DNA from: UBA5429 sp942493315
GTDB taxonomy: Bacteria; Bacteroidota; Bacteroidia; Bacteroidales; WCHB1-69
DNA: 64,000 nt
Direction: 5' to 3'
NCBI GenBank assembly: GCA_942493315.1
Contig: OW818690.1
Span: 1,240,001 to 1,304,000, forward strand
The position numbers and the translations under genes were made by a program. Positions 50,410 through 59,283 of the stretch are shown here, piece by piece. Position 1 is the first letter of the stretch; each line of letters opens with the position of its first letter. The notes under the pieces were generated by a model. It searched no databases. It was given only the letters and a program-made list of their open reading frames with translations, and was not told where the DNA came from.

Positions 50410-51258
50410 GTGAAAAATACAATTGAACAATTGCAAAATATTGCTGCACAGGTAAGAAGAGATATCATTAGAATGGTACATAATGCTAAATCCGGACATC
50501 CGGGTGGTTCATTAGGTTGCGCGGATATTCTTACAGCTCTTTATTTTGAAGTGATGAATTTGAACCCGGAACTTCAAATGGAAAAGACAAGTAACGAAGA
50601 TATGTTTTTTCTTTCAAATGGACATATTTCACCTGTTTTTTACAGTGTTTTATCGAGACGTGGCTATTTCCCCATTGAGGAACTTTCCACATTCAGAAAA
50701 TTAGGTTCTCGTTTACAAGGACATCCTACTCCTGCACACCACTTGCCCGGCATTAAAGTTGCTTCCGGTTCGTTAGGTCAAGGTTTATCAGTTGCCATAG
50801 GAGCCGCATTAGCTAAAAAGTCAAACCAGGATCTAAACACTGTTTATGTATTAACAGGAGATGGGGAACTTCAAGAGGGCCAAAACTGGGAAGCAATAAT
50901 GTTTGCAGCTTCTCATAAAGTAGATAATTTAATTGCGATTGTTGATTATAATAAAAAACAAATCGATGGTCCAACCGATGCCGTTTGTTCTTTAGGTGAT
51001 TTACCTGCTAAGTTTCAAGCTTTTGGTTGGGAAGTGCTGACAGCTAATGGTAATCAAATGAACACAATTATTGATACTTTTGATATAGCCAAATCAAAAT
51101 TAGGAAATCATAAACCTGTTGTCATTTTATTTACTACAGAAATGGGGATGGGTGTTGATTTTATGATGGGAACACATAAATGGCATGGCACTCCACCTAA
51201 TGATGAACAAGCAAAAACAGCATTGGCTCAGTTACCAATAACCATCGGTGATTTCTAA
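50410..51258 (+). CDS. Transketolase N-terminal subunit
   Basis: This 282-residue protein is the thiamine-diphosphate-binding half of a split transketolase, which moves two-carbon units between sugar phosphates. The domain opens with VRRDIIRMVHNAKSGHPGGSLGCADI, then LSNGHISPVFY, GSLGQGLSVAIGAALA and the ThDP motif GDGELQEGQNWEA near residue 155. It starts with GTG. The C-terminal (Pyr/TKC) half is normally the next gene; here the next gene is an LPS-export permease. The missing partner must be elsewhere for the enzyme to work. Confidence 0.9.
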   Translation: MKNTIEQLQNIAAQVRRDIIRMVHNAKSGHPGGSLGCADILTALYFEVMNLNPELQMEKTSNEDMFFLSNGHISPVFYSVLSRRGYFPIEELSTFRKLGSRLQGHPTPAHHLPGIKVASGSLGQGLSVAIGAALAKKSNQDLNTVYVLTGDGELQEGQNWEAIMFAASHKVDNLIAIVDYNKKQIDGPTDAVCSLGDLPAKFQAFGWEVLTANGNQMNTIIDTFDIAKSKLGNHKPVVILFTTEMGMGVDFMMGTHKWHGTPPNDEQAKTALAQLPITIGDF

Positions 51259-51269
51259 AATTTTGTATT

Positions 51270-52745
51270 GTGAAAATTATTTATAAATATATCATTAAAA
51301 CGTTTATTGGACCATTTGTCCTTACGTTTTTTTTTGCTTTATTTATATTATTGATGCAATATTTATGGAAATATGTGGATGATTTAGTAGGTAAAGGCCT
51401 CGAGATATCTATTATTCTGGAATTGCTTTTTTACGCATCTGCAACTTTTGTGGCAACTGCTGCTCCATTAGCAATACTTTTATCATCTTTGATGACTTTT
51501 GGAAACTTAGGTGAGCGATATGAGATTGTTGCTATAAAATCTGCAGGAATTCCAATTAGTAGACTTTTTATTCCCCTTTTAATTATGTCTGTGATTATTG
51601 GTATTTTCACCTTTTGGTTTGCTAATAACATCAGTCCCAAAGCATTTTTAAAAAGTAAAACGCTCCTTTTGGATATAAGAGATACAAAACCCGCTTTATC
51701 CATAGAAGAAGGTGTTTTTTATGATGGTTTGGATAATTATGTTATCAGAATCGGTAAAAAAGGGAGAGATAATGCATCTATTGAAGATGTTTTGATTTAT
51801 GATCATTCCAAAGGGCAAGGAAATACAACAGTTACTTTTGCCAAAAAAGGAGAAATGAGAATGACGGATGATAAAAAATATATGTTGTTTACCCTATACG
51901 ACGGTTTTTTTTGGGATGAAAGTAGAAATAGTACCAATTCAGGATCTGTTCGCTCAAAATATCCTTTAGTTAGAGCAGGTTTTAAAAAACAATACAAGAG
52001 ATTTGATATTTCGTCCTTTCAATTTCAAAAAACAGATCAAAGTTTTTATCAATCCAATAATCAATCATTACCAATCTCTGAACTTCAAATTAAAATCGAT
52101 ACACTTAAAAAACAGATTTTTTTGATGCAGGAAGCTCCTTCCAATAACTTTTTTTCAAATCTGTATTTTTACAACAATATTGTCAATTTAGATTCCACTT
52201 TTGAAGCAAATCCAAAATTACAAACAACTTATTGTTTTGATAGTCTTTCCAATGAAAAGAAAAAGGAAGTGATCAATTTTGCTCAAATGGGGGCTGGAGG
52301 ATTTATAAATGCTGTAAAATATGCTTATGATGATGTTCAATGGAAAAATTATAATTTATGGTCTTTCCAAATAGAAGTGCATAGAAAATTTACTTTAGCT
52401 GTTGCTTGTTTACTCTTTTTCTTTATTGGAGCACCTTTAGGTTCCATCATCAGAAAAGGTGGTATTGCGATTCCACTGGTTGTGACTGTTTTATTCTTCA
52501 TTTTCTATTTCATAATATCTATAATTGGAGAAAAAGTGGCCAAAGGGGATCTTATCCCTGTTCCAATGGGAATGTGGTTCTCTACAGCAGTATTAATACC
52601 GATATGTGCATTTTTATCCTATAAAGCAACCATCGATTCTGCAGTTTTCTCCATTGATGAAAATTTAAAATGGTTTTCCAGGTTTAAAAATATAAAATTT
52701 CTAAATTTGAAAAAAAAGCATGAAAATACTACAACTTTGTCCTAA
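51270..52745 (+). CDS. LPS export permease, LptF/LptG family
   Basis: A 491-residue YjgP/YjgQ permease of the LptB2FG exporter, which lifts lipopolysaccharide out of the inner membrane. Three hydrophobic helices lie at the N-terminus (about 12-120) and three at the C-terminus (about 365-465), with a periplasmic beta-jellyroll-type region between. KYIIKTFIGPFVLTF and the coupling segment ERYEIVAIKSAGIPISRL are typical. The start is GTG, 11 bases after the transketolase stop. Bacteroidota have more than one LptF/G-like gene, so the letter is left open. The last 26 bases overlap the glycosyltransferase gene. Confidence 0.88.
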   Translation: MKIIYKYIIKTFIGPFVLTFFFALFILLMQYLWKYVDDLVGKGLEISIILELLFYASATFVATAAPLAILLSSLMTFGNLGERYEIVAIKSAGIPISRLFIPLLIMSVIIGIFTFWFANNISPKAFLKSKTLLLDIRDTKPALSIEEGVFYDGLDNYVIRIGKKGRDNASIEDVLIYDHSKGQGNTTVTFAKKGEMRMTDDKKYMLFTLYDGFFWDESRNSTNSGSVRSKYPLVRAGFKKQYKRFDISSFQFQKTDQSFYQSNNQSLPISELQIKIDTLKKQIFLMQEAPSNNFFSNLYFYNNIVNLDSTFEANPKLQTTYCFDSLSNEKKKEVINFAQMGAGGFINAVKYAYDDVQWKNYNLWSFQIEVHRKFTLAVACLLFFFIGAPLGSIIRKGGIAIPLVVTVLFFIFYFIISIIGEKVAKGDLIPVPMGMWFSTAVLIPICAFLSYKATIDSAVFSIDENLKWFSRFKNIKFLNLKKKHENTTTLS

Positions 52746-53961
52746 ACCACCTTTTCCTCAATTGGATGGCGGTTGTATTGCCATGAATAACATTACATGG
52801 GGATTGATTCATCAAAATCATGAAGTCAAGGTTTTAGCTATTCATACCCCAAAACATCCGATTATTAAAAATGATGAATATGTAAAATTTTCACAATTCA
52901 CTCAGTTTGAATCGGTATTTGTAGATACAAAAGTCAAATGGCCTGCTCTGTTAAAATCGCTTATTTTTAATTATTCTTATAATGTTCGGAGATTTGATTC
53001 TAAAAACTTTCATCAAAAACTGATCGATATTTTAAAAAGGGAACAATTTGATATCATTCAATTGGAAACGATTTACATGGCTCCCTATATTCAAACCATA
53101 AAAAACTATTCAAAAGCAAAAGTGGTTTTGAGGTTACATAATATAGAACACAAAATATGGGAACGATTGGTCCAAAATGAGAAAAGTGTAATCAAAAAAA
53201 TAGTTCTAAAGAGTTTGTCCAGTTCATTAAAAAAATTTGAATTGTCTCAAATTTCAAAAGTTGATGCATTTTCAACCATTAGTGATGTAGATTATTCCTA
53301 TTTTCATCAAATTATTCCCCAAACAACAGGGATCACTATTCCATTTGGGATCAACATGGATGAGTATATGGTCAATGAAGATTATATTCCAACCCAGGAG
53401 CCCAAACTATTTCATATTGGCAGTATGGATTGGCTCCCCAATATTGAAGGTATTGAATGGTTCTTAAATGAAGTGTGGCCAATAGTAATTGAAAAACACC
53501 CCCATATTCATTTTGTTATCGCGGGTAGAAATATTCCTGAATCATTTACAAAATTCAAATCTAAAAATTTCACTATTGCAGGTGAAGTACCGGATGCTAA
53601 AAAGTTTATTTTAGCTCATGATATTATGATTGTTCCATTACATTCCGGTAGCGGAGTTCGGATCAAAATCATTGAAGCGATGGCATTAGGAAAAACAATT
53701 ATTACAACTCCCGTTGGTGCAGAGGGTATAGATGTTACTGATGGGAAAAATATATTTATTGCCGACTCTATTGAAGAGATGGTTGAAAAAATTTCAAATT
53801 GTATCAAAACACCTGAAATTTGTAAAATAATTGGAGAAAATGCTAGAAATTATGTTACAATTCAACATCACAATAACTCAATTACGGATAAAATAATATC
53901 GTTCTTTAACTCGTTAATCCATGAAAAAACAAAATCAAATGAGTCTATTAAGTCAAATTAA
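52720..53961 (+). CDS. GT4 family glycosyltransferase
   Basis: A 413-residue retaining GT-B glycosyltransferase. The acceptor-side domain starts LQLCPKPPFPQLDGGCIAM, and the donor-side domain (about 215-400) has IGSMDWLPNIEGIEWFL, VPLHSGSGVRIKIIEAMALGKTIITTPVGAEGI in successive pieces, which is the nucleotide-sugar binding E-x7-E region. It overlaps the permease gene by 26 bases and runs past the dxs start, so translation is probably coupled. A role in LPS or surface-glycan synthesis is suggested by the permease but not proven. Confidence 0.85.
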   Translation: MKILQLCPKPPFPQLDGGCIAMNNITWGLIHQNHEVKVLAIHTPKHPIIKNDEYVKFSQFTQFESVFVDTKVKWPALLKSLIFNYSYNVRRFDSKNFHQKLIDILKREQFDIIQLETIYMAPYIQTIKNYSKAKVVLRLHNIEHKIWERLVQNEKSVIKKIVLKSLSSSLKKFELSQISKVDAFSTISDVDYSYFHQIIPQTTGITIPFGINMDEYMVNEDYIPTQEPKLFHIGSMDWLPNIEGIEWFLNEVWPIVIEKHPHIHFVIAGRNIPESFTKFKSKNFTIAGEVPDAKKFILAHDIMIVPLHSGSGVRIKIIEAMALGKTIITTPVGAEGIDVTDGKNIFIADSIEEMVEKISNCIKTPEICKIIGENARNYVTIQHHNNSITDKIISFFNSLIHEKTKSNESIKSN

Positions 53962-55825
53962 TTATCCATCAGACATCAGAAAACTCGATCCTGCCGATTT
54001 ACCGCAATTGTGTTCTGAATTAAGAGATTTTATCATTGAACAAACTGCCATTAATCCCGGACATCTTGGAGCTAGCTTGGGAACTGTTGAATTAACTGTT
54101 GCAATCCATTATGTATTTGATACTCCCAACGATTTACTTGTATGGGATGTAGGACATCAAGCGTATGCTCATAAGATCATTACCGGAAGAAAAGAACAGT
54201 TTTGTACCAACAGAAAATATAAAGGGATCAGTGGTTTCCCAAAAATGTCGGAAAGTGAATACGATTCTTTCGGGGCCGGACACACTTCGGTTTCTATTTC
54301 TGCTTTATTGGGAATGAGTGTTGCAGATCGTCTGAATGGAATAAAAAGAGATCATATTGCCGTTATCGGAGATGGCGCAATTGGGGGTGGTATGGCATTT
54401 GAAGCATTAAATCATGCAGGAGATACAGAAGAAAATATGTTGGTGATTCTCAATGATAACCATATAGCCATTGATGAAAGCACAGGAGCTATCAGCAAAT
54501 ATTTGCTTGAAATCACTACTTCAGAATACTACATCAAATTTAAGAAAAAATTATGGCAAATTTTAACCATGAAAAAATATCGTCCGAATCTGATTACCAG
54601 AATGATCGGAGGTGTTGCAAGATTGGTTAAAGGGAATATTGTTAAAGACAGCAATCTTTTTCATCATTTAGGATTTAATTACTTTGGTCCCGCTGATGGT
54701 CACGATGTTCAAATGTTAGTTCAAATATTAACAAAACTGAAAAATATTAATGGTCCAAAATTGTTCCATGTGATCACCATTAAAGGCAAAGGACTGTTAA
54801 ATGCTGAGAAAGATAAGGTTAAATATCATGCTCCCGGATTTTTTGATCCGGAAACCGGTGAAATTATTGAAGTTTCTAAAACCGGAACTCCACCCAAATT
54901 TCAGGATGTTTTTGGAACAACTTTATTGGAATTGGCTAATCAGGATGAAAAAGTTGTTGGTGTTACACCGGCCATGGTAACAGGTAGTTCTTTTACAATA
55001 ATGAAGAAAGTTTATCCTGAAAGAGTTTTTGATGTGGGGATTGCCGAACAACATGCCGTCACTTTTTCTGCGGGTATGGCTTTAAATGGGTTAATTCCAT
55101 TTTGTAATATCTATTCTTCCTTTTTGCAAAGAGGGTATGACCAAATCATTCATGATGTTGCACTTCAAAAAATTCCGGTTATTCTATGCATAGATAGAGC
55201 AGGAGTTGTGGGAGAAGATGGTCCAACTCATCATGGAGCTTTCGATTTAGCTTTTTTGAGAGCGATCCCAAATTTGATCATCTCATCCCCTAAAGATGAA
55301 ATTGAATTGCGAAATTTAATGTTTACTGCTTATCAAGATAGAAAAAATCCATTTGTGATCAGATTTCCAAGAGGTGCAGGTTCCGTAATTGACTGGATCA
55401 AACCCATGCAAAAACTGGAAGTTGGTAAAGCAGAATGGATTGAAAAAGGAAACACTCTGGCTGTTCTTGCTATTGGACCCCTTACTATTCATGCGCAACA
55501 AGCTATTGAAAAGTTAAAAATGGAAGGAATAAACCCTTCATTAATCAATATGAGGTTTTTAAAACCTTTGGATACAGAAATGATAGATTTGGTTTCAAAA
55601 ACTCATACCCATTTATTGACAATTGAAGATGGAACAGAAAAAGGAGGTTTGTACTCAGCTGTTTCTGAATATATAACAGAAAAAAATATTCCTGTACAAT
55701 TAAATCATTTATCTATTCCTGATCATTTTGTTGAACATGGTGATATCGCCAGTTTATATCACGATTTAGGTTTTGATGTGGATAGTATGATTCAGCTATT
55801 TAAAAAAAATTATGGTAGAGATTAA
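53921..55825 (+). CDS. dxs: 1-deoxy-D-xylulose-5-phosphate synthase
   Basis: Dxs joins pyruvate and glyceraldehyde 3-phosphate, the first step of the methylerythritol phosphate route to isoprenoids. The 634-residue length is full. Signatures include PGHLGASLGTVELTVAIHYVF, VWDVGHQAYAHKI, GAGHTSVSISA, the ThDP motif GDGAIGGGMAFEALNHAG, and the transketolase-type second half with VGIAEQHAVTFSAGMA and DRAGVVGEDGPTHHGAFDLAF. The start may instead be the in-frame ATG at 53939; both overlap the glycosyltransferase gene. The facing carotenoid operon would draw on its product. The next gene overlaps its 3' end by 14 bases. Confidence 0.95.
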   Translation: MKKQNQMSLLSQINYPSDIRKLDPADLPQLCSELRDFIIEQTAINPGHLGASLGTVELTVAIHYVFDTPNDLLVWDVGHQAYAHKIITGRKEQFCTNRKYKGISGFPKMSESEYDSFGAGHTSVSISALLGMSVADRLNGIKRDHIAVIGDGAIGGGMAFEALNHAGDTEENMLVILNDNHIAIDESTGAISKYLLEITTSEYYIKFKKKLWQILTMKKYRPNLITRMIGGVARLVKGNIVKDSNLFHHLGFNYFGPADGHDVQMLVQILTKLKNINGPKLFHVITIKGKGLLNAEKDKVKYHAPGFFDPETGEIIEVSKTGTPPKFQDVFGTTLLELANQDEKVVGVTPAMVTGSSFTIMKKVYPERVFDVGIAEQHAVTFSAGMALNGLIPFCNIYSSFLQRGYDQIIHDVALQKIPVILCIDRAGVVGEDGPTHHGAFDLAFLRAIPNLIISSPKDEIELRNLMFTAYQDRKNPFVIRFPRGAGSVIDWIKPMQKLEVGKAEWIEKGNTLAVLAIGPLTIHAQQAIEKLKMEGINPSLINMRFLKPLDTEMIDLVSKTHTHLLTIEDGTEKGGLYSAVSEYITEKNIPVQLNHLSIPDHFVEHGDIASLYHDLGFDVDSMIQLFKKNYGRD

Positions 55826-57071
55826 TGGGAAAATGATAGAGATTATGTCTCCGGTAGGCTCGTATGAAGCACTGCATGCTGCTATACAAGCCGGAGCCGG
55901 TTCCGTATATTTTGGAATAGGAAAATTAAATATGAGATCCAGATCATCGGTTAATTTTAACCATGATGATTTAGCAAAAATAACTGAAATTTGTCGCAAT
56001 TATAAGGTAAAGTCTTATCTGACTGTTAATACTGTAGTTTATAATGATGAAATTGCTGAGGTAACAGAGTTGCTGGATTATGCTAAAGTGTGCGGTGTTT
56101 CAGCTATCATTGGATCAGATTTTGCAGTTTTAGAATATGCTCAAAAAATAGGATTAGAGATCCATATTTCTACACAATGCAATATTACCAATATAGAAGC
56201 AGTAAGGTTTTTTTCCCGCTATGCTGATGTGATGGTTCTCGCAAGAGAAACCAAATTAGAACAGGTTGCTGAAATAACTAAAAAAATCAAAGAGGATCAT
56301 ATTTGTGGACCTTCCGGAAATTTAGTTGCCATTGAGATGTTTATTCATGGAGCATTGTGTATGGCCGTTTCCGGAAAATGTTATCTGAGTCTGGATAACT
56401 TTAATTATTCTGCAAATCGTGGTGCTTGCCTCCAACCCTGTAGAAGAGGGTATAAAGTGCAGGATATCGATCAAGAGATTGAACTTAACATTGAAAATCA
56501 ATATATCATGTCTCCTAAAGATCTCTGTACCATCTCTTTCCTGGATAAAATGATTTATGCAGGTGTGTCTGTTTTAAAAATTGAAGGTAGAGGCAGATCT
56601 CCAGAATATGTTAAAAAAGTAACTCAATGTTATCAAGACGCATTGCAAGCGATTGAACAACAAACTTATACAAAAGAAAAAATCGAAAAATGGACAAAAC
56701 AACTCAGGAGTGTTTATAATCGTGATTTTTGGGATGGATACTATTTAGGCAGAAAAATGGGCGAATGGACTGAACGATACGGATCGCAAGCTACAAGAGT
56801 GAAACAATATGTGGGAAAAGTAACTAACTATTTTTCAAAATTAAATGTGGTAGAGATTCTCATTGAAACCAATCAACTGCATGTATCTGATGAAATATTG
56901 ATTATAGGCCCGACAACAGGTGTTTATGAAGATACCTTGTCAGAGATCAGAGTAGATCTAAAATCTGTTCAAACGGCAGAAAAAGGGGGTCTGTGTTCCA
57001 TTCCGGTGTCAGAAACGGTACGAAAAAACGATAAAGTGTATAAATGGATCACTGAAGTGAACCATTTTTAA
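55812..57071 (+). CDS. U32 family protein, TrhP-like
   Basis: A 419-residue U32 protein of the short type, like E. coli TrhP (YegQ), which takes part in hydroxylation of tRNA uridine-34. The N-terminal IEIMSPVGSYEALHAAIQAGAGSVYFGIGKLNMRSRSS region, the STQCNITN segment and the cysteine block FIHGALCMAVSGKCYLS with NRGACLQPCRR are present; these cysteines probably bind an Fe-S cluster. KIEGRGRSPEYV matches the KIEGR motif of the family. It may start at the ATG 55833. It overlaps dxs by 14 bases and ends three bases from the convergent crtI. Confidence 0.85.
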   Translation: MVEINGKMIEIMSPVGSYEALHAAIQAGAGSVYFGIGKLNMRSRSSVNFNHDDLAKITEICRNYKVKSYLTVNTVVYNDEIAEVTELLDYAKVCGVSAIIGSDFAVLEYAQKIGLEIHISTQCNITNIEAVRFFSRYADVMVLARETKLEQVAEITKKIKEDHICGPSGNLVAIEMFIHGALCMAVSGKCYLSLDNFNYSANRGACLQPCRRGYKVQDIDQEIELNIENQYIMSPKDLCTISFLDKMIYAGVSVLKIEGRGRSPEYVKKVTQCYQDALQAIEQQTYTKEKIEKWTKQLRSVYNRDFWDGYYLGRKMGEWTERYGSQATRVKQYVGKVTNYFSKLNVVEILIETNQLHVSDEILIIGPTTGVYEDTLSEIRVDLKSVQTAEKGGLCSIPVSETVRKNDKVYKWITEVNHF

Positions 57072-57074
57072 ATT

Positions 57075-58550
57075 CTATTTCATTTTTTCAACTCTCTCAA
57101 GAGCTAACTTTGATCCAATAATTGACATGGGAATACCTGCTCCCGGAACAGTGGAAGCTCCAACATAGAATAAATTTTTATAGTTTCTGTCATAATTGGG
57201 TGGTCTTAATCCTCCAATTTGCATCACATGGTGCGATAAACCTAATCCACTCCCATAATGTAAATAAAACATCTTTTCCCATTCAACTGGTGTATAGATT
57301 GTTTTACTGATAATCATTTCATTAATATTAGTTCCAATTCTTTCTGAAAAATCATCAATGATACTTTGAACAATCTGCTCTTTATCACTCCAGTCACTTT
57401 TGAATTTTAAATTGGGAACTGGACAAACAAAAAATAGACTTTCACACCCTTCAGGTGCACATTCACTATTGTGTTTAGAAAGTACATTCACATAATAGTA
57501 TGGTTTTTCTACTACTCCCGGATCCTGAAGAACAGAATGGGCATAATCTTCATAATTGTTTCCTAAAAAATAATTATGATGATCAACATGATCCAATTTT
57601 CCTTTTATTCCCAAATAAAAAGTTAAAAAGCCCATTGTCCACTCTTTCTTGGCGAGTTTTGCAAGAGAGTACTTGGGATCTTTTAAAACGGTACTTCTGA
57701 AAAGTGCAGCATCAGCATTCACCACATAGCCGTCAGCTTCCCAACGTTTACCGGTTTGATCAATAAAAGCGGATATTTTCCCCCCATAATGTTCATAATT
57801 GATCACTTCAACATTACGATGAATCGTTACCTGTTCTTTTTCTAATTCAGATACGATCCCTTCAATAATTTTATACATTCCCCCTTTTACATTGTAATAT
57901 CCATCATGTTGAAACTCAATATGCGATAATAGGGTATAAATAGCAGGGGTGTCAAATGGTGTTCTGCCTAAGAAAAATGAAACAAGAGATACAATTTGTC
58001 TTGCATCTTTGGAATCAAAATATTGAACCACCTGATCCCAGAAATTTCTCCACAATTTGGGCAGATGATATGGATTCACCTTGAGAAGGGTCAACCCATA
58101 GTCCATTAAAGAATCAAAATTTTGTTTGATCACAATATTGGCTGTGTCATCATACGTTTTTTTACAGTTCTGAATATATTTTAAAAATTTTTCTTTAAAA
58201 TCGGGTTCAATATCGGTAAATTGTTCTGCTAATTTATCGAGATCCTTGTACAGATAATATTTTTTATTGGAACCTCTGAAATGAACCGTATAAAGTACAT
58301 CCAATTCAACAAATTCAAAAGGGAGTTCAATTTCACACTCTTTTGCAAACTCTTTAAATTCATAAGACATACTAAAGAAGCTGGGGCCAACATCAAAAGT
58401 AAAACCATCTGTTTTCAATTGGTTGAGCCGGCCTCCCAATTGTTCATTTTTTTCAAGGATGGTAACTTTATACCCTTTTTTGGCTAATCGAAGTGCTGTA
58501 GCAAGTCCTCCAATTCCGGCACCGATGATGATAATTGATCTATTTTCCAT
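57075..58550 (-). CDS. crtI: Phytoene desaturase family oxidoreductase (CrtI-like)
   Basis: CrtI uses FAD to introduce double bonds into phytoene, giving lycopene-type products. The 491-residue protein has the N-terminal dinucleotide fold IIIGAGIGGLATALRLAKKG at about 6-25, then LGGRLNQLKTDGFTFDVGPS, and a C-terminal flavin-binding signature NYKNLFYVGASTVPGAGIPM with SKLALERV. The length fits the family. It is the last gene of the minus-strand carotenoid cluster and overlaps the TPR gene by 11 bases. Only one desaturase-family gene is present, so it is expected to perform all desaturations; a ketolase or carotene isomerase role is the main alternative. Confidence 0.88.
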   Translation of the reverse strand: MENRSIIIIGAGIGGLATALRLAKKGYKVTILEKNEQLGGRLNQLKTDGFTFDVGPSFFSMSYEFKEFAKECEIELPFEFVELDVLYTVHFRGSNKKYYLYKDLDKLAEQFTDIEPDFKEKFLKYIQNCKKTYDDTANIVIKQNFDSLMDYGLTLLKVNPYHLPKLWRNFWDQVVQYFDSKDARQIVSLVSFFLGRTPFDTPAIYTLLSHIEFQHDGYYNVKGGMYKIIEGIVSELEKEQVTIHRNVEVINYEHYGGKISAFIDQTGKRWEADGYVVNADAALFRSTVLKDPKYSLAKLAKKEWTMGFLTFYLGIKGKLDHVDHHNYFLGNNYEDYAHSVLQDPGVVEKPYYYVNVLSKHNSECAPEGCESLFFVCPVPNLKFKSDWSDKEQIVQSIIDDFSERIGTNINEMIISKTIYTPVEWEKMFYLHYGSGLGLSHHVMQIGGLRPPNYDRNYKNLFYVGASTVPGAGIPMSIIGSKLALERVEKMK

Positions 58551-59283
58551 TTTTTATTTTCTTGTTAAGTTCAGGTAATAATTTATTTTTGACCCAATCA
58601 AAGTTTGGCTCAATTTTTAGAATAGATTCATAATATTTTTTGGCTTCCTGATATTTCCCTAACTCTGTATAAGCTCGAGCAATAGAAACTAAAATACTTA
58701 AATAATTCCAATCGTCTTTTGTTTTAAAATATTGATTTTCAATTAATTTTTGCGCTTTTCCATAGTTGTTTATTGCTTTATACTTATCACCTCCAAAAGT
58801 AGCAGGCTTGTAAAAGTCAATATTTCCAACTTGTAAATGGGCAAAATAATTGTTTGCATTTAATTTAAGGGCTGTTTCTGCATGTTTGATACTTCTTTTG
58901 CCAAAAAATATCATTTTATATAAATCTAAAGCAATATTATACCCATTAAATGCACTCTGATAAGCATTTACCATAGATAAATTTATTTTTCTTTTTTCCA
59001 GATCTGTAATGATCAATTCAGCTTTATCCAAATATATTCTGGCTTCCGGCTTTTTTTCATTTCCTAAACACCAGCCAATATATCCATACAAATAATTTAA
59101 TAATTCAAATTTATAATCGTCACTTTGCACTTTAACTTTTAACATGGTATCAACGGTATGTTTCCAGGTAACCATATCCCCTTTCAGATAGGTATTATAT
59201 ATTTTTTGTTTGTTTGTAGTTTGAGCCTGTGTTAACAAACTCAAAAAAGTTATTAAGATTAAGATATAGATCTTCCTTTCCAT
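58540..59283 (-). CDS. Exported TPR protein in the carotenoid operon
   Basis: A 247-residue protein with signal peptide ending TQAQ at residue 21 and no lipobox. The mature part is a helical-repeat protein with TPR-like units (for example ALKLNANNYFAHLQVGNIDFY at about 135-155 and ARAYTELGKYQEAKKYYESIL near 205-225). FGGDKYKAI lies at about 163-171. It overlaps crtI by 11 bases and the glycosyltransferase by 25, so it is embedded in the carotenoid operon, yet no carotenoid enzyme motif is present. A periplasmic scaffold or pigment-transport partner is possible but is only inference. Confidence 0.75.
   Translation of the reverse strand: MERKIYILILITFLSLLTQAQTTNKQKIYNTYLKGDMVTWKHTVDTMLKVKVQSDDYKFELLNYLYGYIGWCLGNEKKPEARIYLDKAELIITDLEKRKINLSMVNAYQSAFNGYNIALDLYKMIFFGKRSIKHAETALKLNANNYFAHLQVGNIDFYKPATFGGDKYKAINNYGKAQKLIENQYFKTKDDWNYLSILVSIARAYTELGKYQEAKKYYESILKIEPNFDWVKNKLLPELNKKIKNGK

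Noticed and set aside
53921..55825. Considered as the missing transketolase C-terminal half
   Set aside because: It is full length at 634 residues with its own ThDP motif and the Dxs-specific segments, so it is a complete DXP synthase.
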